The translations under genes and the position numbers were made by a program. From the NCBI RefSeq assembly GCF_963677155.1, contig NZ_OY781884.1:2496134-2560133 (forward strand): 64,000 nt of DNA. Reading direction: 5' to 3'. This stretch comes from an uncultured Draconibacterium sp. Lineage in GTDB: Bacteria; Bacteroidota; Bacteroidia; Bacteroidales; Prolixibacteraceae. Below, piece after piece: positions 37,031 to 46,692 of this stretch; position 1 is the stretch's first letter; each line of letters begins with the position of its first letter. The notes below the pieces were generated by a model. That model had not been told where the DNA came from. It saw only the letters and a list, made by a program, of their open reading frames with translations, and did no database searches.

Positions 37031-39454
37031 ATGATAAAGCTTTTTCTGAAAAATATTTTAAGAGGTCTTTTTTCTAAGAAATCATTTACCCCTATAAATA
37101 TTGCAGGATTATGTATTGGTATAACAATTTTCTTTATGCTGTTCGTATATGTTTTGTATGAGAATAGTTACGATAAATTTATTCCAGATTCTGAAAACAT
37201 ATACAGGGTGGAGCTAGACATGTTTAGAAACGGGAAATTGTTATCAGAAAAAGCATCGTCAACATATAATATTGGCTCTTTGTTAAAAGACGAAATTCCT
37301 CAGGTGAAGGGATATGCCAGGGCTGGGTTTGAAAAATGTTTAATCTATCGAGAAGATGTAAGTTTTAATAGTCAGGATTTGTTTTGGGTAGATTCTACTT
37401 TTTTAAATACGGTTAATGTGAAAATGTTGCAAGGTGATGCCTCTACTGCATTGGCAGCTCCGTATACTGCTGTATTATCAGAAGATATGGCGCATAAATT
37501 ATTTGGAAAACAAGACCCTGTAGGGCAAATGATTTATGTAAATGAAAACCTTAAATTTATTGTGAATGGAGTATTTGAATCTTTGCCTCACAATAGTCAT
37601 TTTAACTTTAATTTATTACTCTCTCTAAGTACCGGAGATGTGCTTTGGCCTGGATGGGGAACTCAAAATCGTTCATGGACTGGCGAAAGTTGGCTTTATA
37701 CTTATGTGAAGCTGGAAAACGGAGTAGATGCCGAGGTGGTTGAGCAGAAAATGAATGAAAAAGTAACTGAGCTTTTCCCAAAAGAATTGTTAGCAGATAA
37801 TTATTCCTATAAATATCATCTCAAAAAAATTGAGGACATCCATTTAACATCTCATCTTGAAAACGAATTTGAAATAAATGGTTCAGAAAAAAATACAAAC
37901 ACTCTTTTCTTTATTTCCTTTTTAATAATAATTACTGTTTGGATAAATTTTATAAATATATCGTCTTCAGAAGCTTTCGAGAAAGCAAAAGAAATAGGAA
38001 TTAGAAAGGTAAATGGAGCAACAAAATGGCATATTGTTTTTCAGTTTTTAGCTGAAGTCTTTATCATTAACCTTATTAGCTTACTTCTTACTTTTATACT
38101 TATTCAGTTCAGCTTTGGTATTTTCGAATCTATTTTTGATGTTCCTATTAAGCATTATCTGAATCATCATCTCTATTTGTATTTGTATTTGCTTTTGATT
38201 GTCGTTACAGGAACATTACTGTCAGGAATTTATCCGGCTTTGATAATGGCAAATTTTAATCCGCATAAAGTATTGAAAGGTAGTATTTTGTCGGGGAAAC
38301 GGAATTTTAGTTTAAGAAAGTCTTTGCTTATTTTTCAATTATCGGTTTCTATAGCTCTTCTCGTTTCTGTAATTACTATTTATAAGCAAATTAATTACAT
38401 AAATACTACTGATATTGGCTTCAATAAAGACTTCGTATTAGCGATAAAGGCGCCTTGTACGTTAAATATGGATTCTTCGAAATATCGGAAATATTTACAT
38501 TTTAAAAATGAGATTTTAACCTTGCCTTCGGTTAAAGCAGTAACTGCAAGCTCATACTCGATGGGGGAGGAATGTCTTTCTACTATTTTGTATAATCAGT
38601 TAAACGGCAATGAAATACCGGGTATCTCCTGCAAAATAAATAATATTGATGAAGACTATATAAATACTTATAATATTCGTCTGTTAGGAGGAAGTAACTT
38701 TGCTCTTACTCAGTCTCTTGGCGAAGATAAAGTTATTATCAATAAGGTAGCATTAAAAGCTCTTGGATTTGATGCTGCCGAAAATGTAATCGGAAGTTAT
38801 TTGTCTGTTTCAGGACAACGAAAAACAAAGATTGTGGGGGTTTTAGATAATTTTAATCAGGAAAGCCTGAAAAGCAGAATCGAGCCAATGGTTTTCTTCT
38901 ATAATCATCCTAATAATTTTGGGACTTATTCTGTTCTTCTTCAAAAGAATAGTCAGAAAGATATTATTTCTCAGGTTCGCGCTTTTTGGAAAAAAGAATA
39001 TCCTAATGCTCCTTTCGATTATCTTTTTGTTGATGCACAGCTTGACTCTCTTTATAAATCGGAACAGCGTTTTGGGCAGCTTCTTGTTTTGTTTGCGTTT
39101 TTAACAATTGTAATAGCCGGATTAGGTCTTATTGGTTTAATAATAATAGTAACCCGAAAAAAGATAAAAGAAATTGGGGTACGTAAAGTAAACGGCGCAA
39201 AAACATCGGAAGTAATGGTTTTGCTAAATAAAGATTTTTTAAAATGGGTAACCATTGCTTTTGTAATTGCGACTCCAGTTGCTTGGTATGCTATGAATAA
39301 ATGGCTTGAAAACTTCGCCTACAAAACTACTTTAAGTTGGTGGATATTTGCGCTTGCCGGTTTGTTGGCCCTGGGAATTGTATTACTAACTGTTAGCTGG
39401 CAGAGTTGGCGGGCTGCTACACGGAATCCTGTTGAGGCACTTAGGTATGAATGA
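37031..39454 (+). CDS. FtsX/MacB-type double permease, array member 12
   Basis: 807 residues, the equal-longest reading frame in the array. It is the only member in which both halves keep the full coupling motif: KEIGIRKVNGATKWH in half 1 (about residue 319) and KEIGVRKVNGAKTSE in half 2 (from 713). This makes it the most symmetric copy and perhaps the closest to the ancestral double unit. Ectodomain 1 has a tryptophan-rich LWPGWGTQNRSWTGESW segment. Ectodomain 2 has LGGSNFALTQSLGED and LDNFNQESLK. The tail is standard apart from IVLL. Its 5' gap contains a permease fossil and its 3' gap an orphan tail, so it sits in a recombination-scarred stretch. Confidence 0.94.
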   Translation: MIKLFLKNILRGLFSKKSFTPINIAGLCIGITIFFMLFVYVLYENSYDKFIPDSENIYRVELDMFRNGKLLSEKASSTYNIGSLLKDEIPQVKGYARAGFEKCLIYREDVSFNSQDLFWVDSTFLNTVNVKMLQGDASTALAAPYTAVLSEDMAHKLFGKQDPVGQMIYVNENLKFIVNGVFESLPHNSHFNFNLLLSLSTGDVLWPGWGTQNRSWTGESWLYTYVKLENGVDAEVVEQKMNEKVTELFPKELLADNYSYKYHLKKIEDIHLTSHLENEFEINGSEKNTNTLFFISFLIIITVWINFINISSSEAFEKAKEIGIRKVNGATKWHIVFQFLAEVFIINLISLLLTFILIQFSFGIFESIFDVPIKHYLNHHLYLYLYLLLIVVTGTLLSGIYPALIMANFNPHKVLKGSILSGKRNFSLRKSLLIFQLSVSIALLVSVITIYKQINYINTTDIGFNKDFVLAIKAPCTLNMDSSKYRKYLHFKNEILTLPSVKAVTASSYSMGEECLSTILYNQLNGNEIPGISCKINNIDEDYINTYNIRLLGGSNFALTQSLGEDKVIINKVALKALGFDAAENVIGSYLSVSGQRKTKIVGVLDNFNQESLKSRIEPMVFFYNHPNNFGTYSVLLQKNSQKDIISQVRAFWKKEYPNAPFDYLFVDAQLDSLYKSEQRFGQLLVLFAFLTIVIAGLGLIGLIIIVTRKKIKEIGVRKVNGAKTSEVMVLLNKDFLKWVTIAFVIATPVAWYAMNKWLENFAYKTTLSWWIFALAGLLALGIVLLTVSWQSWRAATRNPVEALRYE

Positions 39455-39502
39455 CGAAATCCCTACTGTATTGGCGGGGTGGATGCGTTAAATTACGAAT
39501 AA
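39455..39502 (+). pseudogene. Orphan permease C-terminal tail after member 12
   Basis: Directly after the stop of member 12 come CGA AAT CCC (R-N-P), a 15-base spacer and then codons for V-D-A-L-N-Y-E and a stop. This reproduces the RNPVEALRYE end of the array permeases with one small insertion. It appears to be the 3' scar of a deleted or recombined permease gene. Confidence 0.7.
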
Positions 39503-39562
39503 AAAAACAGCCAGGGTATCTCTACAAATGAAACTTTGACTATCACAAAATATGAAATAGCT

Positions 39563-41905
39563 ATGATCTCAAACAATATCAAACAATCGTTCAGGAGTTT
39601 AAAGCACAACAAGCTTTATTCATTTTTAAATATTGGCGGCTTTGCTGTGGGTTTTGCCGTGTGTATGGTCTTGGCACTTTACACTTTTAAGGAGAATAGT
39701 GTCGATAAAGGTTTTGCCAACCATTCAAATCTATATCGTTTAATTGATACGGAGCGAAATTCGTGTCATCTCGATTACGATATAGCACAAAGTCTACCAG
39801 CGCAATTCCCAGACATTAAGCTGGCAGTGCCTTTTAACTACATTTCATTTGCCGATGAAAAAGCAAACGTATATATGAAAAAACTGGATGGTGAAGACTT
39901 TATCCAATCCAAAGCAATGATTAGTACCACCAACGATTTTTTCAAAGCATTCTCATTACCAATAATTGCCGGAGACAGCGATGCTCCTTTTGCCGATTTG
40001 AATTCGGTAGTTCTTACCAAAAGTATTGCCCAAAAGTTATTTGGCACCACAGATGTTATTGGAGAAATTATCGATTTTGCAGGTATATTTAGCATTCCAA
40101 TTAGTGCTGTTTGTGAAGATATTCCCGCCAATTCAAGTATCGATGCCGATATATTCTATAATAGTGAAAATGAAAATTTTCGTTTTTCTCAGAATTGTAA
40201 TGATAATGTATGTTGCAATCCGTTTGATATTTATGTTGAACTGAACGATAATGTTAATACAGAACAGTTTGCCGAAATTGTTAACGAGGACTTTCCTGCA
40301 AATAAAATGTTTACAAAAAACATTCGGTTACAACCGCTCGCCGACATTTATCTTGAATCGGGAATCGATGCCAATAAAAACAGGGCCGGTAGTAAAGCAA
40401 TGATTAACATCTTTTTGTCTATCGCCATATTGATTATGCTTCTGTCGGTAATTAATTACGTCAACCTGTTCATTTCAAAACAATTAACAACGCTGAAAGA
40501 TATTGCCATTAAAGTAACCAACGGTGCTGGTGCCAAACAATTACGTGCTTATTACCTGGTTGATGTAAGCATTTCTGTTTTAATTGCTTTTATACTGGCA
40601 GTTGGTATTTCCGCGTTGGTGCTTCCATTTGCAGACCAACTGCTTGGAACAACACTAAATTTAACTTGGCTTGCTTCACCCCTATTAATTGTAGTATTTA
40701 CCGGAATACTAATTTCAACAATTCTAATATCGTCATTTGCTCCGGTTTATATTGTTTCTCGTTTCGATGTTCAACGTTTGTTTGGTAAAAAACAATCATC
40801 TCTTGGAAAACAATTTGGCAAAAAGGCATTAACAACATTTCAGCTATCAACAGCAATGATGCTATTGATTGGTTTGATTGTAATTCAAAAACAAATACAT
40901 TTTGTAAAAGACAAAGATCTTGGTTTTGATAAAGAGCAACTTGTACGCATTGATTATTCAAGAGGAGCTCAAAATATTGATGCAATGAAACAACGCATAA
41001 ACCAGTTGGCGTTTGTTAAGAATTCGTCGTTAAGTCATGGTGCGCCCGGTAGCATATATAACAAAATGTCAACCGATACTAAAGACCAGAACAACTTTGT
41101 TGCCGATTGTATTTTTGCAGACGACCAGTTTCTGGAAACATTTGATATTCATCTGTTAGAAGGGCGGGAATTTCAAAAATCCGATTTAAACAATGCTTGC
41201 CTTATTAACGAAACAGCCTATAAAAAGTACGGTTGGGACAATCTCGAAAAACGAAAATTCAACAACGGAAAAGAAGGCGGATATAATGTTGTTGGCGTAG
41301 TTCGCGACTTTAATGTGGCTTCGTTGCACACCGGAATAACTCCGGTTTGTATTCTTTATAATCCACAATTTGATTGTATAAACGTAAAATTAGCCCAGGG
41401 AAGTGTCGGCGAACAAGTTCAGCAATTAAAAAGCATCTGGGGCGATTTCTTCCCTGATGAACCAATGCGATTTTCGTTTTATGATGCCTATTTTGATGCA
41501 TTCTATCATAAAGAAGAACGCGAAGGGAAAGCTATTGCTGTATTTTCAATTATAGCTTTTATGATTACCTGCTTGGGATTAATCGGGCAAATATTCCAAA
41601 CCACCAATGCCCGTATCAAAGAAATCGGAGTCCGCAAAGTTAACGGTGCAACCATTTCTGAAGTAATGTCAATGCTCAATAAAGACTTTGTAAAATGGGT
41701 AGTAATAGCATTCGTTATCGCTACGCCAGTCGCCTATCTCGCAATGAATAAATGGCTCGAAAACTTTGCCTACAAAACCACTTTAAGCTGGTGGATTTTT
41801 GCGTTGGCCGGTTTGCTGGCATTGGGAATTGCACTGCTAACCGTTAGCTGGCAGAGCTGGAGGGCAGCTACGAGAAATCCGGTTGAAGCGTTACGATACG
41901 AATAA
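39563..41905 (+). CDS. FtsX/MacB-type double permease, array member 13
   Basis: 780 residues from the ATG giving MISNNIKQSFRSLK; a TTG nine codons upstream was rejected. It is grouped with members 11 and 14 by NKLYSFLNIGGFAVGF. Ectodomain 1 contains a cysteine cluster, NCNDNVCCNPF, shared with member 14 (ACNNGVCIFP) but absent from member 11, which could form a disulfide in the periplasm. Coupling loops are TLKDIAIKVTNGAGAKQ (half 1) and KEIGVRKVNGA (from 686). Ectodomain 2 has LLEGREF and GGYNVVGVVRDFNVASLH. The tail is standard. Confidence 0.93.
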   Translation: MISNNIKQSFRSLKHNKLYSFLNIGGFAVGFAVCMVLALYTFKENSVDKGFANHSNLYRLIDTERNSCHLDYDIAQSLPAQFPDIKLAVPFNYISFADEKANVYMKKLDGEDFIQSKAMISTTNDFFKAFSLPIIAGDSDAPFADLNSVVLTKSIAQKLFGTTDVIGEIIDFAGIFSIPISAVCEDIPANSSIDADIFYNSENENFRFSQNCNDNVCCNPFDIYVELNDNVNTEQFAEIVNEDFPANKMFTKNIRLQPLADIYLESGIDANKNRAGSKAMINIFLSIAILIMLLSVINYVNLFISKQLTTLKDIAIKVTNGAGAKQLRAYYLVDVSISVLIAFILAVGISALVLPFADQLLGTTLNLTWLASPLLIVVFTGILISTILISSFAPVYIVSRFDVQRLFGKKQSSLGKQFGKKALTTFQLSTAMMLLIGLIVIQKQIHFVKDKDLGFDKEQLVRIDYSRGAQNIDAMKQRINQLAFVKNSSLSHGAPGSIYNKMSTDTKDQNNFVADCIFADDQFLETFDIHLLEGREFQKSDLNNACLINETAYKKYGWDNLEKRKFNNGKEGGYNVVGVVRDFNVASLHTGITPVCILYNPQFDCINVKLAQGSVGEQVQQLKSIWGDFFPDEPMRFSFYDAYFDAFYHKEEREGKAIAVFSIIAFMITCLGLIGQIFQTTNARIKEIGVRKVNGATISEVMSMLNKDFVKWVVIAFVIATPVAYLAMNKWLENFAYKTTLSWWIFALAGLLALGIALLTVSWQSWRAATRNPVEALRYE

Positions 41906-41926
41906 TAAGAATTAAATAATAAAACG

Positions 41927-44260
41927 ATGTTACTATTTAAAATAAAACTGGCATTTAGGAATTTGTTGAAAAACAAGCTGTATTCATCGCTTATTATTGG
42001 TGGGTTTGCCATTGGTTTTACAGCCAGTATTTTAATTGCCTTATTCTACAGTGCAGAGCACAATGTGGATAAACACTTTGCCCGCCATGAGAAAATTTTT
42101 CGTTTGTACGATGCTAAAAGAAATCAATCGGGCCTCGATTACAAAATCAACGCTGTAATTGCGGAACACTATCCGGATGTTGAAACAGCTTGTCCACTCG
42201 CTTTCTCTTATTTTTCTTTCACGCTAAAAGATCCTGAAACACGAAATTACACGCGCGTTGAATATACGCTTTCAACAAATAATAACTTTTTCGATGTATT
42301 TTCAATACCCGTTTTATCCAGCTTAGAAGAGAAACCATTTAGTCAGTTGAACTCGGCAGTAATTACCGAGACGGTGGCGAAAAAACTTTTTGGGGATGAG
42401 AACCCCTTGGGAAGAACGGTTAAGGAGGATTTTTTTACCGCAACGGTTACCGCTGTTATGAAAGACCTGCCCGAGAATTCGAGTTTTAAAGCAGAGTTAT
42501 TGCTGAACAGCGAAAATGAGGAATTTCAGATGGCACAAGCCTGCAATAACGGCGTTTGTATATTCCCGGCTGAGCACTTTCTCTTGTTAAAAAATGATAT
42601 CGATCCTGATGATTTTTCTACGAAAATGAATGCTTCAATCGGGCAATTTAATACAACTACCGACAGCCTGGCTCTGCAAAGTTTATCCGATATTTATCTC
42701 TCACCAACCAAATTGGGTTGGACAGATGAGCATACTAAAGGCAATTCAAAAATGCTGTTCATTTTTATGGCAATTGCTATTTTAATTATTCTTCTTTCGA
42801 GCGTTAATTATTTGAACTACACGGTGTCAATGCAGTATGCAAAAATGAAAGAAATTGGCATCAACAAAACCAATGGTGCCGGGAAACCACATTTGCTCGT
42901 AGATTCGCTAATTGAAGTTACATTGGGAGTTTTAATTGCTCTAACTATTTCAATCGTGCTCGTGTTGCTTCTTTTACCGACAACCGAAATCTTATTTGGA
43001 AGAGAAATTCATCTTGCTGATGTCAATTTACAACATTTGTTGCCTGTTTTTCTGGGCACTATAGCTTGCATTATTTTTCTGAACAGCTTAGCGCCTATCT
43101 ATATCTTATCGCAGTTTAATATTGTCGAATTTCTGCATGGAGGACGGAAAAAAAACGGAAAACAAATTGGGAGACAGCTTATGCTAACCTTTCAGTTAAC
43201 GGTTTCTATTGTATTAATTGCTGTGGTGATGCTTATTTTTAAACAGCTGCAGTATGTAAAACATTATGATTTAGGTTTTAACGAAGAACACCTGGTGAGG
43301 ATAGAACTTCCGTGGCTGTTCGAAAATCAGGAGGCATTGAGAAATGAAATCAGCGGTCTTTCTTTTGTATCAGGTAGTGCTTTGAGTAGCGGTTATCCGG
43401 GGAATATTAATACGAGCATGGGAAGTGGGGTGGAAGACGATGAATTTATGGTTAACTGTATTTATGTAACTGAAAATTTCCTGAAAACGATGGGCGTTCA
43501 GTTACTTGATGGCCGAGATTTTTTAGCGGGTGATAAAGGAAAGTCTTGCCTAATGAATGAAGCTGCTGTAAAACGTTATGGTTGGGAAAACATTGACGGT
43601 AAAAATTTTAAAGGTGGAAGAGAAGGCGGTTATAATGTTGTGGGTACAGTGAATAACTTTAATGTGGAGTCACTGCATTCTTCTTTAAGTCCGGTTGCTT
43701 TAATTTACAAATCCGATTCGAGGTACAATACACTTTCACTGCGATTAATTCCCGGAAACATTGGGCAACAAATCGGTGAACTTCGAAAAGTATGGAAAAC
43801 CATGTTGCCGGATGATCCCATGGAATTTACGTTTTACGATGATCAGTTTCAGGCCATGTATATCAAGGAAGATAAACTTTCGAAATCGATTTCCTTCTTT
43901 TCGTTTATAGCCATTGTATTGACTTGCATGGGAATTTTAGGGCAAATCTTCCTGATCAGCCTAAACCGAACCAAAGAAATTGGTGTACGAAAAGTGAACG
44001 GAGCAACTGTTTCTGAGATTTTGGTTTTACTGAATAGAGATTTTGTGATTTGGGTAATTGTAGCTTTGGTTATCGCCTCCCCGATTGCATACTACGCCAT
44101 GAGCAAATGGCTTGAAAACTTCGCCTACAAAACCACACTTAACTGGTGGATATTTGCTTTGGCAGGAGTGCTGGCATTGGGAATTGCTTTACTAACGGTG
44201 AGTTGGCAAAGCTGGCGGGCGGCTACAAGGAATCCTGTCGAGGCATTGAGGTATGAATAA
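41927..44260 (+). CDS. FtsX/MacB-type double permease, array member 14
   Basis: 777 residues, 21 bases after member 13 and its closest relative: NKLYSSLIIGGFAIGF, the ACNNGVC cysteine pair in ectodomain 1 and GGYNVVGTVNNFNVESLH in ectodomain 2 correspond. The half-1 coupling loop KEIGINKTNGAGKPH is well kept and half 2 is KEIGVRKVNGA from 683. Unlike member 13 its tail carries TLNWW and GVLALG and is identical over 74 bases to the tail of member 4, 24 kb away. Body and tail therefore have different affinities, as expected for a mosaic gene. Confidence 0.93.
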   Translation: MLLFKIKLAFRNLLKNKLYSSLIIGGFAIGFTASILIALFYSAEHNVDKHFARHEKIFRLYDAKRNQSGLDYKINAVIAEHYPDVETACPLAFSYFSFTLKDPETRNYTRVEYTLSTNNNFFDVFSIPVLSSLEEKPFSQLNSAVITETVAKKLFGDENPLGRTVKEDFFTATVTAVMKDLPENSSFKAELLLNSENEEFQMAQACNNGVCIFPAEHFLLLKNDIDPDDFSTKMNASIGQFNTTTDSLALQSLSDIYLSPTKLGWTDEHTKGNSKMLFIFMAIAILIILLSSVNYLNYTVSMQYAKMKEIGINKTNGAGKPHLLVDSLIEVTLGVLIALTISIVLVLLLLPTTEILFGREIHLADVNLQHLLPVFLGTIACIIFLNSLAPIYILSQFNIVEFLHGGRKKNGKQIGRQLMLTFQLTVSIVLIAVVMLIFKQLQYVKHYDLGFNEEHLVRIELPWLFENQEALRNEISGLSFVSGSALSSGYPGNINTSMGSGVEDDEFMVNCIYVTENFLKTMGVQLLDGRDFLAGDKGKSCLMNEAAVKRYGWENIDGKNFKGGREGGYNVVGTVNNFNVESLHSSLSPVALIYKSDSRYNTLSLRLIPGNIGQQIGELRKVWKTMLPDDPMEFTFYDDQFQAMYIKEDKLSKSISFFSFIAIVLTCMGILGQIFLISLNRTKEIGVRKVNGATVSEILVLLNRDFVIWVIVALVIASPIAYYAMSKWLENFAYKTTLNWWIFALAGVLALGIALLTVSWQSWRAATRNPVEALRYE
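44114..44187 (+). repeat. 74-base exact tract shared with member 4 (copy B)
   Basis: Identical to 19702-19775. Member 13, the nearest relative by body sequence, differs from it at many synonymous positions and has TLSWW, so the tract was probably copied from member 4 or a related tail. Confidence 0.85.
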
Positions 44261-44285
44261 AGAGACCACGATATAAAATATAAGA

Positions 44286-44309
44286 GTTGAAATACTCCGA
44301 CACGAATAA
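44286..44309 (+). pseudogene. Orphan permease C-terminal tail after member 14
   Basis: Between members 14 and 15, codons read V-E-I-L-R-H-E and stop, matching the VEALRYE end of the array permeases with two substitutions. The 99-base gap otherwise holds only AT-rich sequence and an AGGAGG-like run upstream of member 15. It is short, so it is a weaker case than the tail at 39455-39502. Confidence 0.5.
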
Positions 44310-44359
44310 AATACATTTAGTATCAAACTTGGAGGAGGAATGCAAAAAATCAATAAACG

Positions 44360-46672
44360 ATGAACCGAATAAAAGCAATCTTCAGAGGAGTTAACAGGAA
44401 TCGACTAAATACTTCAGTAATAGTTATTAGTATGGCCGTTGGAATGGCTTGTTTATTCCTGATTGCCTTGTTTGTTCAACGAGAATTCAGCTCCGATGAT
44501 TTTAATCCGGATAAAGCAAGAACTTTCGCTTTGCAATGCGATGATCCATTTGGATCGGGAACAGGGAAAATGATGCATTGCCGTGAAGGCTCTGTTGAAT
44601 ACATGCAAGAGAATTTGGTTGGAGTAGAAAGTTTTTGCAGGCTATGGCACATTAGTGCCAAACGCATTGTGGCGAATCGAAATACTTACTATGATAGCCC
44701 AACTATTTTGAGTGCTTCGTCAAATTTTTTCGAATTTTTCCATTATAATCTTATCAGTAATAATCCCAAAAATGTACTGGTAACTGAAAATGACATTGCC
44801 ATTTCAAAAGACTTGGCATTAAAATATTTTGGTGAAACTCTGCCCATTGGAAAAACGCTAAAAACTGGTTCAGGAGAGGATGAGAAAGAGTTTATTGTAA
44901 GTGGGGTCTTTGAAAAACCACTCGAAACTACACAAATCAACTTCGACATGGTAACACTTTTCAATGGGAAAGACAGTCGTTGTTACGTAAAACTGGATTC
45001 ACCTGAAAGTAAACAAAAACTGGAAAAAGATTTCGAACGCTTAAAAGCAGAAATTCCATCAATAAACGATGGTACGCCCGGGCAACATTACCTGCAGGCA
45101 ATGGATGATGCTTACTTTAGTTCGTCGCGAAAAGCTCGTTTTGAAGCTTCACGCGATAAAACAGATTTGTGGGTTGCCATTGCAATCGCATTTCTGATAA
45201 TAGGAATTGCTGTTTTTAATTACCTCAACCTGATAAGAAACCGATTAAACGATAATATTACAAACTACACCATAAACCGAATTCAGGGTGCTTCCAACAA
45301 GGATTTAGTTCGATTATTTATGACTGAGATAATTGGAATGCTATTAATTTCATTCATCCTGGGAGTTGTACTTATGAAAGTATTATTGCCTTTCTTTAAT
45401 GAACTTTTAACCACCAATATTTCTGTTCAGATTTTTACGCAGTTCAAAAGTTTGTTACTATTTATGTTGTTTCTTTCTGTGCTTGCAGGTATTTCATATT
45501 TGTTTGCACTTGTTCACATACGAACACAACTTTCGACAAGCAATATTAAGGGAAATATACAAACTCCCCGCCGACGGTTGCCGGTTATGAATGTCATTCA
45601 GCTTGCGTCAATGGTTATTTTAGTAATTTGTTCTTCCATAGTTGTTAAACAAATTCAGTTTATTAATAATAAAGAAATTGGGCTTGATAAAAACGTAATC
45701 GAGGTGAGAATTCCTCCATACTACAAAGATAAAACCAGTGTTTTTAAAGAAGAATTAATGGCAAATCCAAACATCAGGAGCCTATCGTTAACAACTGCCT
45801 CTCCTTTGCTCGAACATTGGGTTGTAATTTTAAACTATAAAGAAGACGGAGCAGAAAAAAAGTATTACCCCTGTGGATTTACCGGCGATGCCAATTATAT
45901 AACAACTCTCGGTATAAAAATACGCGAGGGGGAGAATTTTTCGGGGAATCCAGATATGGATAAAAGGAAATGTCTGATAAATAAGTCGCTTGCGGATTTG
46001 TTTCCCAACCGTGAATTAATTGGCCATCCTATGCCTGGAAATGAAGAAACTACGATTATTGGAATTGTTGAAGATTTTCATTTCTCGAGTTTGAAAAGGG
46101 TAGTTGAGCCGGCATATATTTCGTTTAACGAAGATGGATCTCATATTTTGGTAAAATCCGAAGAGGGCAAAGAAAGACAAGTTGAAGCTTCAATTGCAGC
46201 TATCTGGAACAAATTGATACCAGAAAGCCCACTAAATGTGGAAAATATGGATCTCCGCTATCAATTTCTACATGCCGAAAATGAACGCTTTATTCAATTA
46301 ATAGGGGCATGTTGTTTGATCAGTATTTTTTTATCGATGATGGGACTGTTTGCCATTTCAGTTGATAAATGTATTAAACGGATAAAAGAAATCGGCATTC
46401 GCAAAGTAAATGGTGCAAAAGTTTCTGAAATACTAACCATGTTAAACAAAGACTTTATAAAATGGGTAGCAATAGCATTTGTTATTGCCTCCCCGATAGC
46501 ATACTTCGCTATGAGCAAATGGCTAGAGAACTTCGCCTATAAAACCACTTTAAGCTGGTGGATATTTGCTTTGGCAGGTTTGTTGGCTTTGGGAATTGCA
46601 CTGCTAACGGTTAGCTGGCAGAGCTGGCGGGCGGCAACGCGAAATCCGGTTGAGGCTTTGAGGTCTGAATAA
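44360..46672 (+). CDS. FtsX/MacB-type double permease, array member 15
   Basis: 770 residues, the shortest complete member. Ectodomain 1 is reduced: the linker before TM2 is the short LQAMDDAYFSSSRKARFEA. The half-1 coupling loop has lost the motif (NITNYTINRIQGASNKD), while half 2 is intact (KEIGIRKVNGA from 676). Ectodomain 2 has TTASPLLEHWVV, IREGENF and VEDFHFSSLK. The final residues read ALRSE, the only copy with a Y-to-S change in ALRYE. If half 1 no longer engages the ATPase, this member may depend on half 2 alone (inference). Confidence 0.93.
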   Translation: MNRIKAIFRGVNRNRLNTSVIVISMAVGMACLFLIALFVQREFSSDDFNPDKARTFALQCDDPFGSGTGKMMHCREGSVEYMQENLVGVESFCRLWHISAKRIVANRNTYYDSPTILSASSNFFEFFHYNLISNNPKNVLVTENDIAISKDLALKYFGETLPIGKTLKTGSGEDEKEFIVSGVFEKPLETTQINFDMVTLFNGKDSRCYVKLDSPESKQKLEKDFERLKAEIPSINDGTPGQHYLQAMDDAYFSSSRKARFEASRDKTDLWVAIAIAFLIIGIAVFNYLNLIRNRLNDNITNYTINRIQGASNKDLVRLFMTEIIGMLLISFILGVVLMKVLLPFFNELLTTNISVQIFTQFKSLLLFMLFLSVLAGISYLFALVHIRTQLSTSNIKGNIQTPRRRLPVMNVIQLASMVILVICSSIVVKQIQFINNKEIGLDKNVIEVRIPPYYKDKTSVFKEELMANPNIRSLSLTTASPLLEHWVVILNYKEDGAEKKYYPCGFTGDANYITTLGIKIREGENFSGNPDMDKRKCLINKSLADLFPNRELIGHPMPGNEETTIIGIVEDFHFSSLKRVVEPAYISFNEDGSHILVKSEEGKERQVEASIAAIWNKLIPESPLNVENMDLRYQFLHAENERFIQLIGACCLISIFLSMMGLFAISVDKCIKRIKEIGIRKVNGAKVSEILTMLNKDFIKWVAIAFVIASPIAYFAMSKWLENFAYKTTLSWWIFALAGLLALGIALLTVSWQSWRAATRNPVEALRSE

Positions 46673-46692
46673 TAACTATAAAATATAAAGCC

